Shown one piece after another: positions 8,650 through 18,700 of a stretch of 64,000 nt of DNA. The translations under genes and the position numbers were made by a program. The first letter of the stretch is position 1, and each line of letters starts with the position of its first letter. Under the pieces are notes generated by a model, which was not told where the DNA came from, ran no database searches, and saw nothing but the letters and a program-made list of their open reading frames with translations. The stretch spans positions 347,652 through 411,651 of the forward strand of contig NZ_WQHP01000004.1 in the NCBI RefSeq assembly GCF_013035315.1. Reading direction: 5' to 3'. This DNA is from Ruegeria arenilitoris. GTDB lineage: Bacteria > Pseudomonadota > Alphaproteobacteria > Rhodobacterales > Rhodobacteraceae.

Positions 8650-10932
8650 TCAGCCGCACTTGGAATGCCCGCAGCTGCGGCAGGTCATACATCCCTCGAT
8701 CATCACCATGTCAAACTGACCGCAGGACGGGCAGGCTTTGCCTCGCGGCGCGTCCATGTTGACCACTTGGGCCTGAGGATCGGATTTCAGGCCCATGCCC
8801 TCACCCTCAAGAAAGCCGATATTGATCAAGTGCTGTTCGATCACACCGCCGATGGCGGCCAGGATCGACGGGATATACTTGCCCTGAACCCACGCACCGC
8901 CCCTTGGGTCGAACACGGCCTTCAGCTCTTCCACCACGAAAGAAACATCCCCGCCCCGCCGGAACACAGCCGAGATCATCCGGGTCAGCGCCAGCGTCCA
9001 GGCATAGTGCTCCATGTTCTTCGAGTTGATGAACACTTCGAACGGGCGACGTCGCCCACCGATAACGATATCGTTGATCGTCAGATAAATCGCATGCTCG
9101 CTGTCGGGCCATTTCAGCTTGTACGTCGATCCCTCCAGCGACTGCGGCCGGTCCAGCGGTTCGGACATATAGATAACATCGCCACCGTCGACCTCGTGCG
9201 GCGCATTGGCGCTTTCGCCCGGCACTTTATCGTCGCTTTCCGAAACTGTCAGGACCGACCCCGTTACATCGTTCGGACGATACGTCGTGCAGCCTTTACA
9301 ACCCTGATCCCAGGCCTGCATGTAAACGTCCTTGAAGGCGTCAAAGCTGATATCTTCGGGGCAGTTGATCGTCTTCGAGATCGAGCTGTCGATCCACTTC
9401 TGCGCGGCTGCCTGCATCTTGACGTGATCGGAAGGAGACAGGGTCTGCGCATTCACGAAATAGTCGGGCAACTCCTTGTCGCCAAACTTGTCGCGCCACA
9501 TCTGCACGGCATAATCCACGACCTCTTCTTCGGTGCGTGAGCCGTCCTTCTGCAGAACCTTACGCGTATAGGCATAGGCAAAGACTGGTTCGATCCCCGA
9601 CGACACGTTGCCTGCGTAAAGCGAAATCGTCCCCGTAGGTGCGATTGACGTCAGCAACGCGTTGCGGATGCCGTGTTCCCGGATCGCATCGCGCACGTCG
9701 TCATCCATCTGCAGCATCGTGCCGCTGGCCAGATATTTCTCAGCATCGAACAAGGGGAACGCACCCTTTTCCTTCGCCAAGTCGACCGACGCCAGGTACG
9801 CGGCGCGGGCGATCGCGTGCAACCAGCGCTCTGTCTGACGCGCCGCCTCGTCGGAGCCATATCGCAAGCCCAACATCAGCAGCGCATCCGCCAAGCCGGT
9901 AACACCCAACCCGATGCGCCGCTTGGCCTGAGCCTCAGCCGCCTGCTCGGGCAGCGGGAATTTCGACGCATCGACGACGTTGTCCATCATACGAACAGCA
10001 GTTGCGACCAATTCCTGCAAAGCCGCCTCGTCCAGATGTGCCGCGTTTTCAAACGGCTCAGCAACAAGACGCGCCAGGTTGATCGAGCCCAGCAGGCACG
10101 CACCATAAGGCGGCAGCGGCTGCTCACCGCATGGGTTTGTGGCCGCAATAGTTTCGACATAGCTCAGGTTGTTGGCCTGGTTGATCCGGTCGATGAAGAT
10201 CACGCCCGGCTCGGCGTAATCATAGGTCGCCTGCATGATCTTGTTCCACAGATCACGGGCTTGAACGGTGAGATAGACTTTGCCACCGAACACCAGCTCC
10301 CACGGGCCATCGGCCTTGACGGCCTCCATGAAGGGGTCGGTTACCAGAACCGACATGTTAAACATGCGCAGACGCGCGGGGTCGGATTTGGCGGTGATGA
10401 AATGTTCAATATCCGGGTGATCACAGCGCATGGTTGCCATCATCGCCCCGCGTCGCGAACCCGCGGACATGATCGTACGGCACATGGCGTCCCACACATC
10501 CATAAAGCTCAGCGGACCGGATGCGTCCGCCGCAACGCCTTTCACATCCGCACCGCGTGGGCGAATGGTCGAGAAATCATAACCGATCCCCCCGCCCTGT
10601 TGCATGGTCAGCGCGGCCTCTTTCAGCATGTCAAAGATACCGCCCATGCTGTCGGGTACCGTGCCCATGACGAAGCAGTTGAACAGGGTCACCTGCCGTG
10701 CCGTGCCCGCGCCAGCCGTGATGCGTCCGGCGGGGAGGTATTTGAAATCCTCCAGCGCCTCATAGAACTTATCTTCCCAGTGGGCCGGATCCTTCTCGAC
10801 CCGCGCCAGATCGCGGGCGATGCGCCGCCAACTGTCCTCGACCGTTTGGTCGATGGGCGTACCATCCGCCTGTTTGAAACGGTATTTCATGTCCCAGATC
10901 TGCTCGGCGATGGGGGCGGCAAAGCGGCTCAT
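8650..10932 (-). CDS. nrdJ: Adenosylcobalamin-dependent ribonucleotide reductase (class II)
   Basis: Reduces ribonucleotides to deoxyribonucleotides using a B12-generated thiyl radical, giving oxygen-independent dNTP supply. The 760-aa protein has the class II core (QQGGGIGYDFSTIRPRG, SAGSRRGAMM), the catalytic-loop motif NPCGEQPLPP, and APTGTISLYAG. The C-terminus carries paired cysteines (CPSCG...CMTCRSCG) used for re-reduction or metal binding. The ATG follows AGGGA. No cobalamin riboswitch could be recognised in the short 105-bp upstream gap. It is divergent from the DUF1489 gene. Confidence 0.95.
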   Translation of the reverse strand: MSRFAAPIAEQIWDMKYRFKQADGTPIDQTVEDSWRRIARDLARVEKDPAHWEDKFYEALEDFKYLPAGRITAGAGTARQVTLFNCFVMGTVPDSMGGIFDMLKEAALTMQQGGGIGYDFSTIRPRGADVKGVAADASGPLSFMDVWDAMCRTIMSAGSRRGAMMATMRCDHPDIEHFITAKSDPARLRMFNMSVLVTDPFMEAVKADGPWELVFGGKVYLTVQARDLWNKIMQATYDYAEPGVIFIDRINQANNLSYVETIAATNPCGEQPLPPYGACLLGSINLARLVAEPFENAAHLDEAALQELVATAVRMMDNVVDASKFPLPEQAAEAQAKRRIGLGVTGLADALLMLGLRYGSDEAARQTERWLHAIARAAYLASVDLAKEKGAFPLFDAEKYLASGTMLQMDDDVRDAIREHGIRNALLTSIAPTGTISLYAGNVSSGIEPVFAYAYTRKVLQKDGSRTEEEVVDYAVQMWRDKFGDKELPDYFVNAQTLSPSDHVKMQAAAQKWIDSSISKTINCPEDISFDAFKDVYMQAWDQGCKGCTTYRPNDVTGSVLTVSESDDKVPGESANAPHEVDGGDVIYMSEPLDRPQSLEGSTYKLKWPDSEHAIYLTINDIVIGGRRRPFEVFINSKNMEHYAWTLALTRMISAVFRRGGDVSFVVEELKAVFDPRGGAWVQGKYIPSILAAIGGVIEQHLINIGFLEGEGMGLKSDPQAQVVNMDAPRGKACPSCGQFDMVMIEGCMTCRSCGHSKCG

Positions 10933-11037
10933 TGGTGATTCCCTGTTCTGAAAGAGGTATCCAGACTATCCCAATTCGCACGCACACCACAACACCTTGA
11001 TGACGGCAGCCATCAGTCTACAATATAAAGATGGTGC

Positions 11038-11493
11038 GTGGGACGACTCTGTGGGAAAGCTGTGGATAAGTACGTTAATCTCATAAAACTCTCGGTCGGT
11101 TCGGAAAGCGTCGACACTCTGATCGCCTGGCAGAACAGCTATCGGCAACGGTTCGATGATGGCTTGCCGCGTCACGTGACACGCATGTGGCCCAAGCGTG
11201 AGGCCGAGATTCTAAACGGCGGTTCAATCTATTGGGTCATCAAAGGCGTGATTCAGTGCCGTCAGCGCATCCTGCGCCTGGACGAAGTACGCGGCGAAGA
11301 CGGCATCCGCCGCTGCGCGATTGTTCTGGACCCAGAGGTTCATCGCACCCAGAACGCCCTGAAACGTCCGTTCCAGGGCTGGCGCTACCTTAAACCTGAA
11401 GATACGCCCGCCGATCTGCCAAAAGGGCGCGAGCAAGACGATGCGCTTCCCGACGACCTGAACCGTGCGCTGGCCGAGATCGGCGTGCTCTAG
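11038..11493 (+). CDS. DUF1489 family protein
   Basis: A 151-aa (or 143-aa) conserved alphaproteobacterial protein of unknown function. Typical stretches are VNLIKLSVGSESVDTLIAWQ at the start, MWPKREAEIL, and a basic central block followed by HRTQNALKRPFQGWRYL. The exact start is uncertain: two GTG codons (11038 and 11062) are possible and the family usually begins close to NLIKL. It is convergent with hisG with no intergenic base between the two stops. Confidence 0.85.
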   Translation: MGRLCGKAVDKYVNLIKLSVGSESVDTLIAWQNSYRQRFDDGLPRHVTRMWPKREAEILNGGSIYWVIKGVIQCRQRILRLDEVRGEDGIRRCAIVLDPEVHRTQNALKRPFQGWRYLKPEDTPADLPKGREQDDALPDDLNRALAEIGVL

Positions 11494-12183
11494 TCAGCTC
11501 AGGCGGTCCAGTAAGTCAGACAGCACCTCTTTGTCTCCGGTTCCGTAAGACGCAACGCGGCTGCGCCACAGCGTGGCTTGCGATTGCAGGATCAGACCGT
11601 CTGACAGAATCTTGAGGTGATTGGCCCGCAGCGTCTCACCGGTCGAGGTGATATCGGCAATTGCTTCGGCGGTTTCGTTCACCACGGTGCCTTCGGTCGC
11701 GCCCTGGCTGTCCACCAGAGTGTAATCCGCCACTCCTGCATCCGTCAGAAACTCGCGCACCAGACGGTGGTATTTGGTCGCGATCCGCAAACGGTGCCCA
11801 TGTGTTTTACGAAACGCCGCAGCGGCCGCATCCAGATCGTCCAACGTCTCTACATCAACCCAACAGGCTGGCGTTGCGACAATCAGATCTGCTTTGCCGA
11901 ACCCAAGCGGAGACACCTCTTCGACCTGCTGCTCCCACCGCGGCAGTTTTTCGTGCACCAGATCGGTTCCGGTGACGCCCAGGTGAATGCGTCCGGCGGC
12001 AAGTTCGCGCGGGATCTCGCCCGCCGACAGCAGGATCAGCGAGACTCCGTCGATCCCTTCAACCTTGCCCGCATATTCCCGATCCGACCCACTGCGCGAC
12101 AGGGTGATGCCGCGCTTTTCGAACCACGAGAAGGTCTTTTCCATCAACCGGCCTTTTGAGGGCACGCCAAGTTTCAGGCTCAT
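11494..12183 (-). CDS. hisG: ATP phosphoribosyltransferase, short-form catalytic subunit
   Basis: Catalyses the first step of histidine synthesis, joining ATP and PRPP. At 229 aa it is the short HisG form without the C-terminal ACT-like regulatory domain, so it needs HisZ, which is encoded directly upstream with an ATGA overlap. Visible are KLGVPSKGRLMEKT at the N-terminus, GVTGTDLVHE, and the PRPP-binding stretch LVDSQGATEGTVV. Third gene of the hisS-hisZ-hisG operon. Confidence 0.96.
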   Translation of the reverse strand: MSLKLGVPSKGRLMEKTFSWFEKRGITLSRSGSDREYAGKVEGIDGVSLILLSAGEIPRELAAGRIHLGVTGTDLVHEKLPRWEQQVEEVSPLGFGKADLIVATPACWVDVETLDDLDAAAAAFRKTHGHRLRIATKYHRLVREFLTDAGVADYTLVDSQGATEGTVVNETAEAIADITSTGETLRANHLKILSDGLILQSQATLWRSRVASYGTGDKEVLSDLLDRLS

Positions 12184-13268
12184 TGCGCGGCCTCCTCAAT
12201 CTCGAGCATCAGGTCCGGGCGCAATACGCCACCCACGGCAGGTATTTCAGCGCCATCGCCCAATTGACGCGTCAGCGCGTCGTAGCGCCCGCCAGTTGCA
12301 ATAGGAGGAAGATCGGGGCGGCCTTCGGCATAAAACCCAAAGACGAACCCGTCGTAATACTCCATCGACGTGCGACCGTAAGCGGCTTCGAAATCCAATG
12401 TCTCGACATCGACCCCGCGCGCCTGCAGTGCAGCGATTCGGGCCTCGAGCCGATCCAGCGCCGGTGTGATCTGCGGCAGATCGACCGCTACATCGCGCAG
12501 TTGCTCAAGCGCAAAGGGCATGGTTTCCCGCACACCCAACAGCGACTCCAGCCCGGTCAGTTCGTTGTCCGAGATCGGAGGTGTTTCCCGATCTGCGCGC
12601 AGGGCTTCGATCCGCGCCTCAATCTCGGCAGCGCGCCGTTTGCCGATCATCGGCGCGTCGAAGCCCATTGGATAGGCAGACTCCAGCAGTTTGGTCCGAT
12701 GCTCGGGCTCGGGTTTACGACCAGCAAACCGATCCAACAGAATGCGGAAGCGACGCGGGCGCCACAGGTGGCGCATCAAGGCCGCTTTGCGACGGTCCGT
12801 CGTGCGCAGGCCCTGAACGGCTGCGGTCAAAATACCGATGTCACCGGTTGCCGCGCGCAAGGGCAACCCTCGCAACTGCAAGGCAAACAGCGAGAACACC
12901 TCAGCATCGGCCCCCGCGGGGTCATTGCGGTCAAAGACCTCGTACCCGACCTGGATATACTCGTTCGAACGATCCGGGTCATGCTCCTGCCGGCGGAACA
13001 CTTCACCTGAATAGGTGTATCGCGCGGGTTCAGCGCCCTCGCTCATGTGCATCTGTACAACCGGCATAGTGAAATCCGGGCGCAGCATCTGTTCGCCGCG
13101 CAGCGCGTCCGTGGTCACATAGGCACGCGCGCGGATATCCTCGCCATAGAGGTCCAACAGCGTTTCCGCCGGTTGCAAAAGCGGAGGGTCCACGACCTGC
13201 GCACCTGCGGCCTCGAACCGGACACGCATCATCGCGGCGCGGGCCTGTATCTGGGAACGGTTGGCCAT
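12180..13268 (-). CDS. hisZ: ATP phosphoribosyltransferase regulatory subunit
   Basis: A 362-aa paralogue of class II histidyl-tRNA synthetase catalytic domains that lacks aminoacylation function and forms a hetero-oligomer with short HisG, providing histidine feedback control. HisRS-like motifs remain, for example LRPDFTMPVVQMH, ARYTYSGEVFRRQ and GGRYDALTRQLG. The start ATG lies 3 bp after the hisS stop, and the stop overlaps the hisG start, so the three genes are one translational unit. Confidence 0.94.
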   Translation of the reverse strand: MANRSQIQARAAMMRVRFEAAGAQVVDPPLLQPAETLLDLYGEDIRARAYVTTDALRGEQMLRPDFTMPVVQMHMSEGAEPARYTYSGEVFRRQEHDPDRSNEYIQVGYEVFDRNDPAGADAEVFSLFALQLRGLPLRAATGDIGILTAAVQGLRTTDRRKAALMRHLWRPRRFRILLDRFAGRKPEPEHRTKLLESAYPMGFDAPMIGKRRAAEIEARIEALRADRETPPISDNELTGLESLLGVRETMPFALEQLRDVAVDLPQITPALDRLEARIAALQARGVDVETLDFEAAYGRTSMEYYDGFVFGFYAEGRPDLPPIATGGRYDALTRQLGDGAEIPAVGGVLRPDLMLEIEEAAQ

Positions 13269-13271
13269 GGC

Positions 13272-14759
13272 TCAATCCTGACTGTCCAGAATTTCGCGCA
13301 ACTTCGCGACCAGATCGCCGCGTGGCACTTCGAACTGGCTGGGGCGTTCTTTCCATTCCTCCAGCGTTGCACTTTCGGCGATTTTCGCACCGAGGATCAG
13401 GTCTTTGATCTGGACGATGCCATTTGCCTTTTCGTCACCACCCTCGATCACGGCAATCGGAGAATTGCGCTTGTCCGCATACTTCAGTTGGTTGCCGAAG
13501 TTCTTGGGATTGCCCAGATAAACCTCAGCCCGGATACCCGCATTGCGCAGTTCCGCCACCATCGCCTGGTAGTCGGCCATGCGGTCACGATCCATAACGG
13601 TAACAACAACTGGGCCGGTTGCCTGTGCGGCGATCCGGCCCTTTTCGCGCAGGGCGGCCAGCAGTCGGTCAACACCGATAGACACGCCGGTCGCGGGCAC
13701 TTCCTGCCCGGTGAACCGTTTGACCAAATCGTCATAACGCCCTCCACCCGAGACCGACCCAAACTGCCGCTTGCGGCCCTTTTCATCGAAAATCTCAAAG
13801 GTCAGTTCGGCCTCATAAACCGGCCCAGTGTAGTAGCCCAGGCCACGCACGACTGAGGGGTCGATTTCGATCCGATCCGACCCATAACCACCCGCATCCA
13901 ACAGCGTGCCAATCTGTTCCAGCTCGGCAATCCCGTCGGCACCGATTTTGCTGTCACCCACAGCCGCGCGCAGGTTGGCCAAAGTTCCAGCGGTGTCAGC
14001 AGCCTTGGAGGTCAGGAAGGCAATCACCGGTTCAGCCTGATCATCGCTCAGGCCAACTCCGTCGATGAACGCACCTGAGGCATCCAGACGGCCTTTGGTC
14101 AGCAATTCGCGCACGCCCTGCTCGCCCACCTTGTCGAACTTGTCGATGGTGCGCAGGACGTTGTCGCGAGCGGCTGCGTCTTCACCCAGACCCATCGCCT
14201 CAAGCACTCCGTTCAGAACTTTGCGGTTGTTGACGCGCACCAGATAGTCGCCGCGCGGGATGCCGACGGTCTCCAACGTGTCCGAGAGCATCGCGCAAAT
14301 CTCGGCGTCCGCAGCCATCGAAGCCGTGCCGACCGTATCCGCATCACACTGATAGAACTGGCGATACCGCCCCGGCCCCGGCTTTTCGTTGCGCCAGACA
14401 GGCCCCATCGCATAGCGGCGATAGGGCGTGGGCAAATCATTGCGGTGCTGCGCATAAACGCGGGCCAGAGGTGCGGTCAGGTCATACCGCAGGGCCATCC
14501 AGTCGCCCTTGTCGTTCTCATCGGCCTCCTGCCATGCAAACACGCCTTCGTTCGGGCGGTCCACGTCGGGCAGAAACTTGCCCAGCGCCTCGACGGTTTC
14601 CACCGCGCTGCTTTCCAGGGCGTCGAACCCATACCGATGATAGACGTCCGCAATAGCCCGCAGCATCTCGGTGCGCTGCGTGACTTCCTGGCCGAAATAG
14701 TCGCGGAACCCTTTTGGCGTAATTGCCTTGGGGCGGGGCTGTTTCTTGGGCTTGGCCAT
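13272..14759 (-). CDS. hisS: Histidyl-tRNA synthetase
   Basis: Charges tRNA-His. The 495-aa class IIa synthetase shows motif 1 region ([12 protein letters not shown]), motif 2 ([26 protein letters not shown]) and the HisRS signature [11 protein letters not shown] with [14 protein letters not shown] (motif 3), plus a C-terminal anticodon-binding domain. Clustering with hisZ and hisG links histidine charging and synthesis on one transcript. First gene of the operon. Confidence 0.97.
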   Translation of the reverse strand: MAKPKKQPRPKAITPKGFRDYFGQEVTQRTEMLRAIADVYHRYGFDALESSAVETVEALGKFLPDVDRPNEGVFAWQEADENDKGDWMALRYDLTAPLARVYAQHRNDLPTPYRRYAMGPVWRNEKPGPGRYRQFYQCDADTVGTASMAADAEICAMLSDTLETVGIPRGDYLVRVNNRKVLNGVLEAMGLGEDAAARDNVLRTIDKFDKVGEQGVRELLTKGRLDASGAFIDGVGLSDDQAEPVIAFLTSKAADTAGTLANLRAAVGDSKIGADGIAELEQIGTLLDAGGYGSDRIEIDPSVVRGLGYYTGPVYEAELTFEIFDEKGRKRQFGSVSGGGRYDDLVKRFTGQEVPATGVSIGVDRLLAALREKGRIAAQATGPVVVTVMDRDRMADYQAMVAELRNAGIRAEVYLGNPKNFGNQLKYADKRNSPIAVIEGGDEKANGIVQIKDLILGAKIAESATLEEWKERPSQFEVPRGDLVAKLREILDSQD

Positions 14760-14886
14760 CGGGGGCGTCCTTCACGGGTCATGTTCCGCGCGCGGTCTAT
14801 CCCATGGCCCGCATCGGGGCAAGGCGCGGTTTCGCTGGCCTTGAGCCTAGGGGGCCGCTATGACCGGCCCAAGACAGGAGGTTTCC

Positions 14887-15081
14887 ATGCAGCATCTGGA
14901 AGAGCAGATCGCCCACCTGACCCGCACGGTCGAAGAGCTGAACGCGGTGGTCACCCGCCAACAAGGCGAGATCGACCGCCTGACCCGCCGCGTCGAGATG
15001 CTGTTGCAGCGCGAAGCCGAACGGGCGCAGGAAGGTTCGGGCGGGGTCTTGTTCGGAGACGAACGCCCGCCGCATTATTGA
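14887..15081 (+). CDS. slyX: SlyX family protein
   Basis: A 64-aa, mostly coiled-coil protein with heptad-like HLEEQIAHLTRTVEELN and a Pro-His-Tyr end (RPPHY) that is characteristic of SlyX. The start is the ATG after GACAGGAGG; an earlier in-frame ATG gives a non-homologous tail. Molecular role unknown across the family. It is divergent from hisS. Confidence 0.85.
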   Translation: MQHLEEQIAHLTRTVEELNAVVTRQQGEIDRLTRRVEMLLQREAERAQEGSGGVLFGDERPPHY

Positions 15082-15085
15082 GAAG

Positions 15086-15454
15086 TCAGAGCCCCAACGT
15101 CACTTTCACCGCGTTGTCGACCACTCCGCCCAACAGGGCATCCTTATCAGCGGCGCAACCTTCCGAAAGTGCCGCTATGAAGGCTTCGCGCAGATGGGCC
15201 TTTTCCTCATCTGTGGTTGCATGATCTTCGATATTGATCTGGCGATTGTACAGCGACAGGGCCGTCATCTTTCCAACAACAGCCACGACAAATTCTTCGT
15301 CCCCATCCGCCTCTTCCGCAATTGAGGCACAGGTATAATGCATCATGGGCAGTACTTCCTGCACCATCTGATCCGCCGCCTCATCAGCCATCGCCTCCGC
15401 AGGAAGAGACAAGGCTGCCGCGCAAGCGAAGGTTTTGAATGTCTTGATCCGCAT
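15086..15454 (-). CDS. Small exported protein of unknown function
   Basis: A 122-aa protein with a Sec signal peptide (hydrophobic run then SLPAEAMADE). The mature part is acidic, mostly helical-looking, with two cysteines (MHYTCAS and SEGCAAD) that could form a disulfide in the periplasm. The ATG is chosen over a GTG nine bases upstream because GGAAG sits eight bases before it. It lies 5 bp behind the glycine-zipper gene and is probably cotranscribed. No family recognised. Confidence 0.65.
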   Translation of the reverse strand: MRIKTFKTFACAAALSLPAEAMADEAADQMVQEVLPMMHYTCASIAEEADGDEEFVVAVVGKMTALSLYNRQINIEDHATTDEEKAHLREAFIAALSEGCAADKDALLGGVVDNAVKVTLGL

Positions 15455-15459
15455 CACAA

Positions 15460-15672
15460 TCACTTCCAGTTATGTCCGATTATTGCGCCGGCCACGCCGC
15501 CGATTGCAGCGCCTTTGCCGTCACCGACCAATGCACCCACGCCCGCGCCGATCAGCGCGCCTTCGATGGTTTTCTTTTTCTTCTTGTCATCCGCCAGCCC
15601 GGCCGAAGCCATCGCTACCGAGGCGACAACCGCCAAAGTGAATGCTCTGAAACCATTACCTGAGTGTGTCAT
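15460..15672 (-). CDS. Glycine-zipper small envelope protein
   Basis: A 70-aa protein with a signal peptide ending SAGLADD, a lysine run, and a glycine zipper (IGAGVGALVGDGKGAAIGG) typical of small outer-membrane-associated or membrane-inserting proteins. Such domains are common in stress-induced envelope proteins. The next gene starts 5 bp behind it. Confidence 0.75.
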   Translation of the reverse strand: MTHSGNGFRAFTLAVVASVAMASAGLADDKKKKKTIEGALIGAGVGALVGDGKGAAIGGVAGAIIGHNWK

Positions 15673-15755
15673 ATCGGAACCCTCCTATGACAGTCTTCAA
15701 ATGGATATGGGATCAGCCTAGCGGCGGGATTTGCCTGTGGCAACAAAACGCTGTG

Positions 15756-18700
15756 TCAGATTTCCTCAACCGACATAACGCCGTCCAGCGATTTGATCGC
15801 CCCTTTGATCTGCGGGTTGATCGGGAAGTCCTGCCCCAGATCCATCTCGACATCGCCGGGCAGACCCGGGTCCAGCAAGCACAGATGGATCGGCCCTTTC
15901 GATGCGCTTTTGGCGGCGCCGGCGGCGTCTTCCAGCACTTTGGCGACGGTCGGCAGGACCTGTGGCTGATCGACGAAAATGCGCAGGCCGGTCGCGCCAG
16001 CCTCGGCAACGACCGAATCCACCGGACCGACAGAGCGGCCCAGCAGTTTCAACTGATCGGCCTCCATCGTCGCCTCGGCGGTCAGAACCACTTGCGCGCC
16101 GGTTTCCAGAAACTCACGGCTTTTCTCCAGCGTCTCTGAGAACAGCGTCAACTCGTACGCACCCGTCGGATCGGACAGCTGAGCAAAGGCAAACCGGTTA
16201 CCACGCGCGGATTTGCGTTCCTGCCGTCCGGCAACGACACCTGCCATTTTGGCGATCAACGGACCCGAGCGCGCCTTTTCGGTCACCTCGTCCAGCGTCA
16301 GCACCTGCTTGCGCTTCAACGCAGGCATGTAGTCGTCCAGCGGGTGGCCCGAGAGGTAGAATCCGATGGCCTTGAATTCTTCACTAAGACGTTCAGCCGG
16401 GAGCCAGTCCGGCGTCGGCGACAAGCGGGGTTCAGGTAGGTCATCACCGGCCTCGCCAAACAAAGACACCTGGTTCGAGTTCTTCTGATCGTGGATCGCC
16501 GCCGAATACTGCACCAGCTGTTCGAGGCTTTCGAACACACGGCGGCGGTTTTTGTCGAGTTGATCAAAGGCCCCGGCCCGCGCCATCATCTCAAGCGGGC
16601 GCTTCCCGACCTTCTTCAGATCAACTCGGCGGGCGAAGTCGAACAAGTTGACGAACGGCTTGTCGCTCATTTCATCCTGCGCACCTCCGGTGCGACGCCC
16701 CTCGACTACAAGGTTCATCGCCTCGACGCCCACATTCTTGAGCGCGCCCAGCGCATAGACCAGATGCCCATCAACCACGTCGAACGTCGCCAAAGATCGG
16801 TTCACGCAAGGCGGCACATAGGGCAACTCCAGCCCCTTGCGGACCTCTTCGAAATAAACGGCCAGCTTGTCGGTCAGATGGATATCGCAGTTCATGACAC
16901 CCGCCATGAACTCAACAGGATGGTTCGCTTTTAGCCAGCCCGTTTGATAACTGACGACCGCATAGGCAGCCGCGTGGGATTTGTTGAAGCCGTAGTTCGC
17001 AAACTTCTCCAGCAGGTCGAAGACTTCGGATGCCTTCTTCGCATCCACACCATTCTCGCCCGCGCCCTTCTCGAACTTGGGGCGTTCGGCGTCCATCGCC
17101 TCTTTGATCTTCTTACCCATCGCGCGGCGCAACAGGTCCGCGCCGCCAAGGCTGTACCCAGCCATGACCTGGGCGATCTGCATCACCTGTTCCTGATAAA
17201 CGATGATACCCTGGGTTTCCTCAAGGATATGGTCGATCAGCGGATGGACAGATTCAATTTTCCGCAGCCCGTTCTTGACCTCGCAATAGGTCGGGATGTT
17301 CTCCATCGGGCCCGGACGGTAGAGCGCTACGAGGGCCACGATATCCTCGATACAAGTGGGTTTCATCCGCTTGAGCGCGTCCATCATGCCCGAGGATTCC
17401 ACCTGGAACACCGCCACGGTTTTGGCCGCCGAATAGAGCTTATACGTCGCCTCATCATCCAGTGGGATGGCGTTAATCTGGTTTTCCGCTCCCTCGGCTG
17501 GCTCATAAAGCTCGGTGCCGTCCGCCGCGACGTGCAAGGGTCGCCCGGATTTAAAGATGATGTCCATCGCGTTCTGGATGACTGTCAAAGTCTTTAGGCC
17601 CAGAAAGTCGAACTTGACCAGCCCGGCCTGTTCCACCCACTTCATGTTGAACTGGGTGGCAGGCATGTCGGACCGCGGGTCCTGATAGAGCGGGACCAGA
17701 GCGTCCAGCGGACGGTCCCCGATCACCACCCCTGCCGCGTGGGTCGAAGCGTTTCTCAACAACCCTTCGACCTGCTGGCCGTAGGTGAGCAGCCGGTCAA
17801 CGACCTCTTCGTTCCGGGCTTCTTCGCGAAGGCGCGGTTCGTCTTTCAGTGCCTTCTCAATCGAAACCGGTTTAACGCCCTCGACCGGGATCATCTTCGA
17901 CAGACGGTCGACCTGCCCATAGGGCATCTGTAGCACCCGGCCGATGTCGCGCACGGCGGCCTTGGACAGCAATGCACCAAAAGTGATGATCTGCCCCACC
18001 TTGTCGCGTCCGTATTTCTGCTGCACGTAGCGGATCACTTCTTCCCGGCGATCCATGCAGAAATCGATGTCGAAGTCGGGCATCGAGACCCGCTCGGGGT
18101 TCAGGAACCGTTCGAACAGCAGCGAATAGCGCAGCGGATCGAGGTCGGTGATCGTTAGCGCGTAAGCCACCAGTGAGCCCGCACCAGACCCACGCCCCGG
18201 CCCAACCGGAATGTCGTGATCTTTGGACCACTGGATAAAGTCCGCAACGATCAGGAAATAGCCGGGAAACCCCATACCCTCGATGATGCCAAGTTCGAAA
18301 TCCAGCCGTTCCTGATATTCCTCGGGCGTCACGGCATGAGGGATCACGGCCAGACGCTTCTGCAAGCCCTCGTTGGCGATGCGGCGCAGCTCGGCGACTT
18401 CATCATCTGCGAATTTCGGCAGGATCGGATCGCGGCGATAAGCCATGAAAGCGCAGCGTTTGGCGATCTCGACCGTGTTCTCAATCGCCTCAGGCAGGTC
18501 GGCGAACAAGGTCACCATCTCTTGCTGTGACTTGAAATAGTGCTGCGCGGTCAGGCGACGGCGACCTTCCTGCTGGTCCACATAAGCGCCCTCGGAGATG
18601 CAGATCAGCGCATCATGCGCCTCATACATATCGGTGGTCGGAAAATAGACGTCGTTGGTGGCGACCAAAGGCAGGTTCTTGGCATAGGCCATCTGGACAT

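Noticed and set aside
9673..10938. Long plus-strand frame opposite nrdJ
   Set aside because: Codon shadow of nrdJ; composition unlike a folded protein and no homology motif.
10933..11037. Cobalamin riboswitch upstream of nrdJ
   Set aside because: Gap too short and no B12-box-like sequence.
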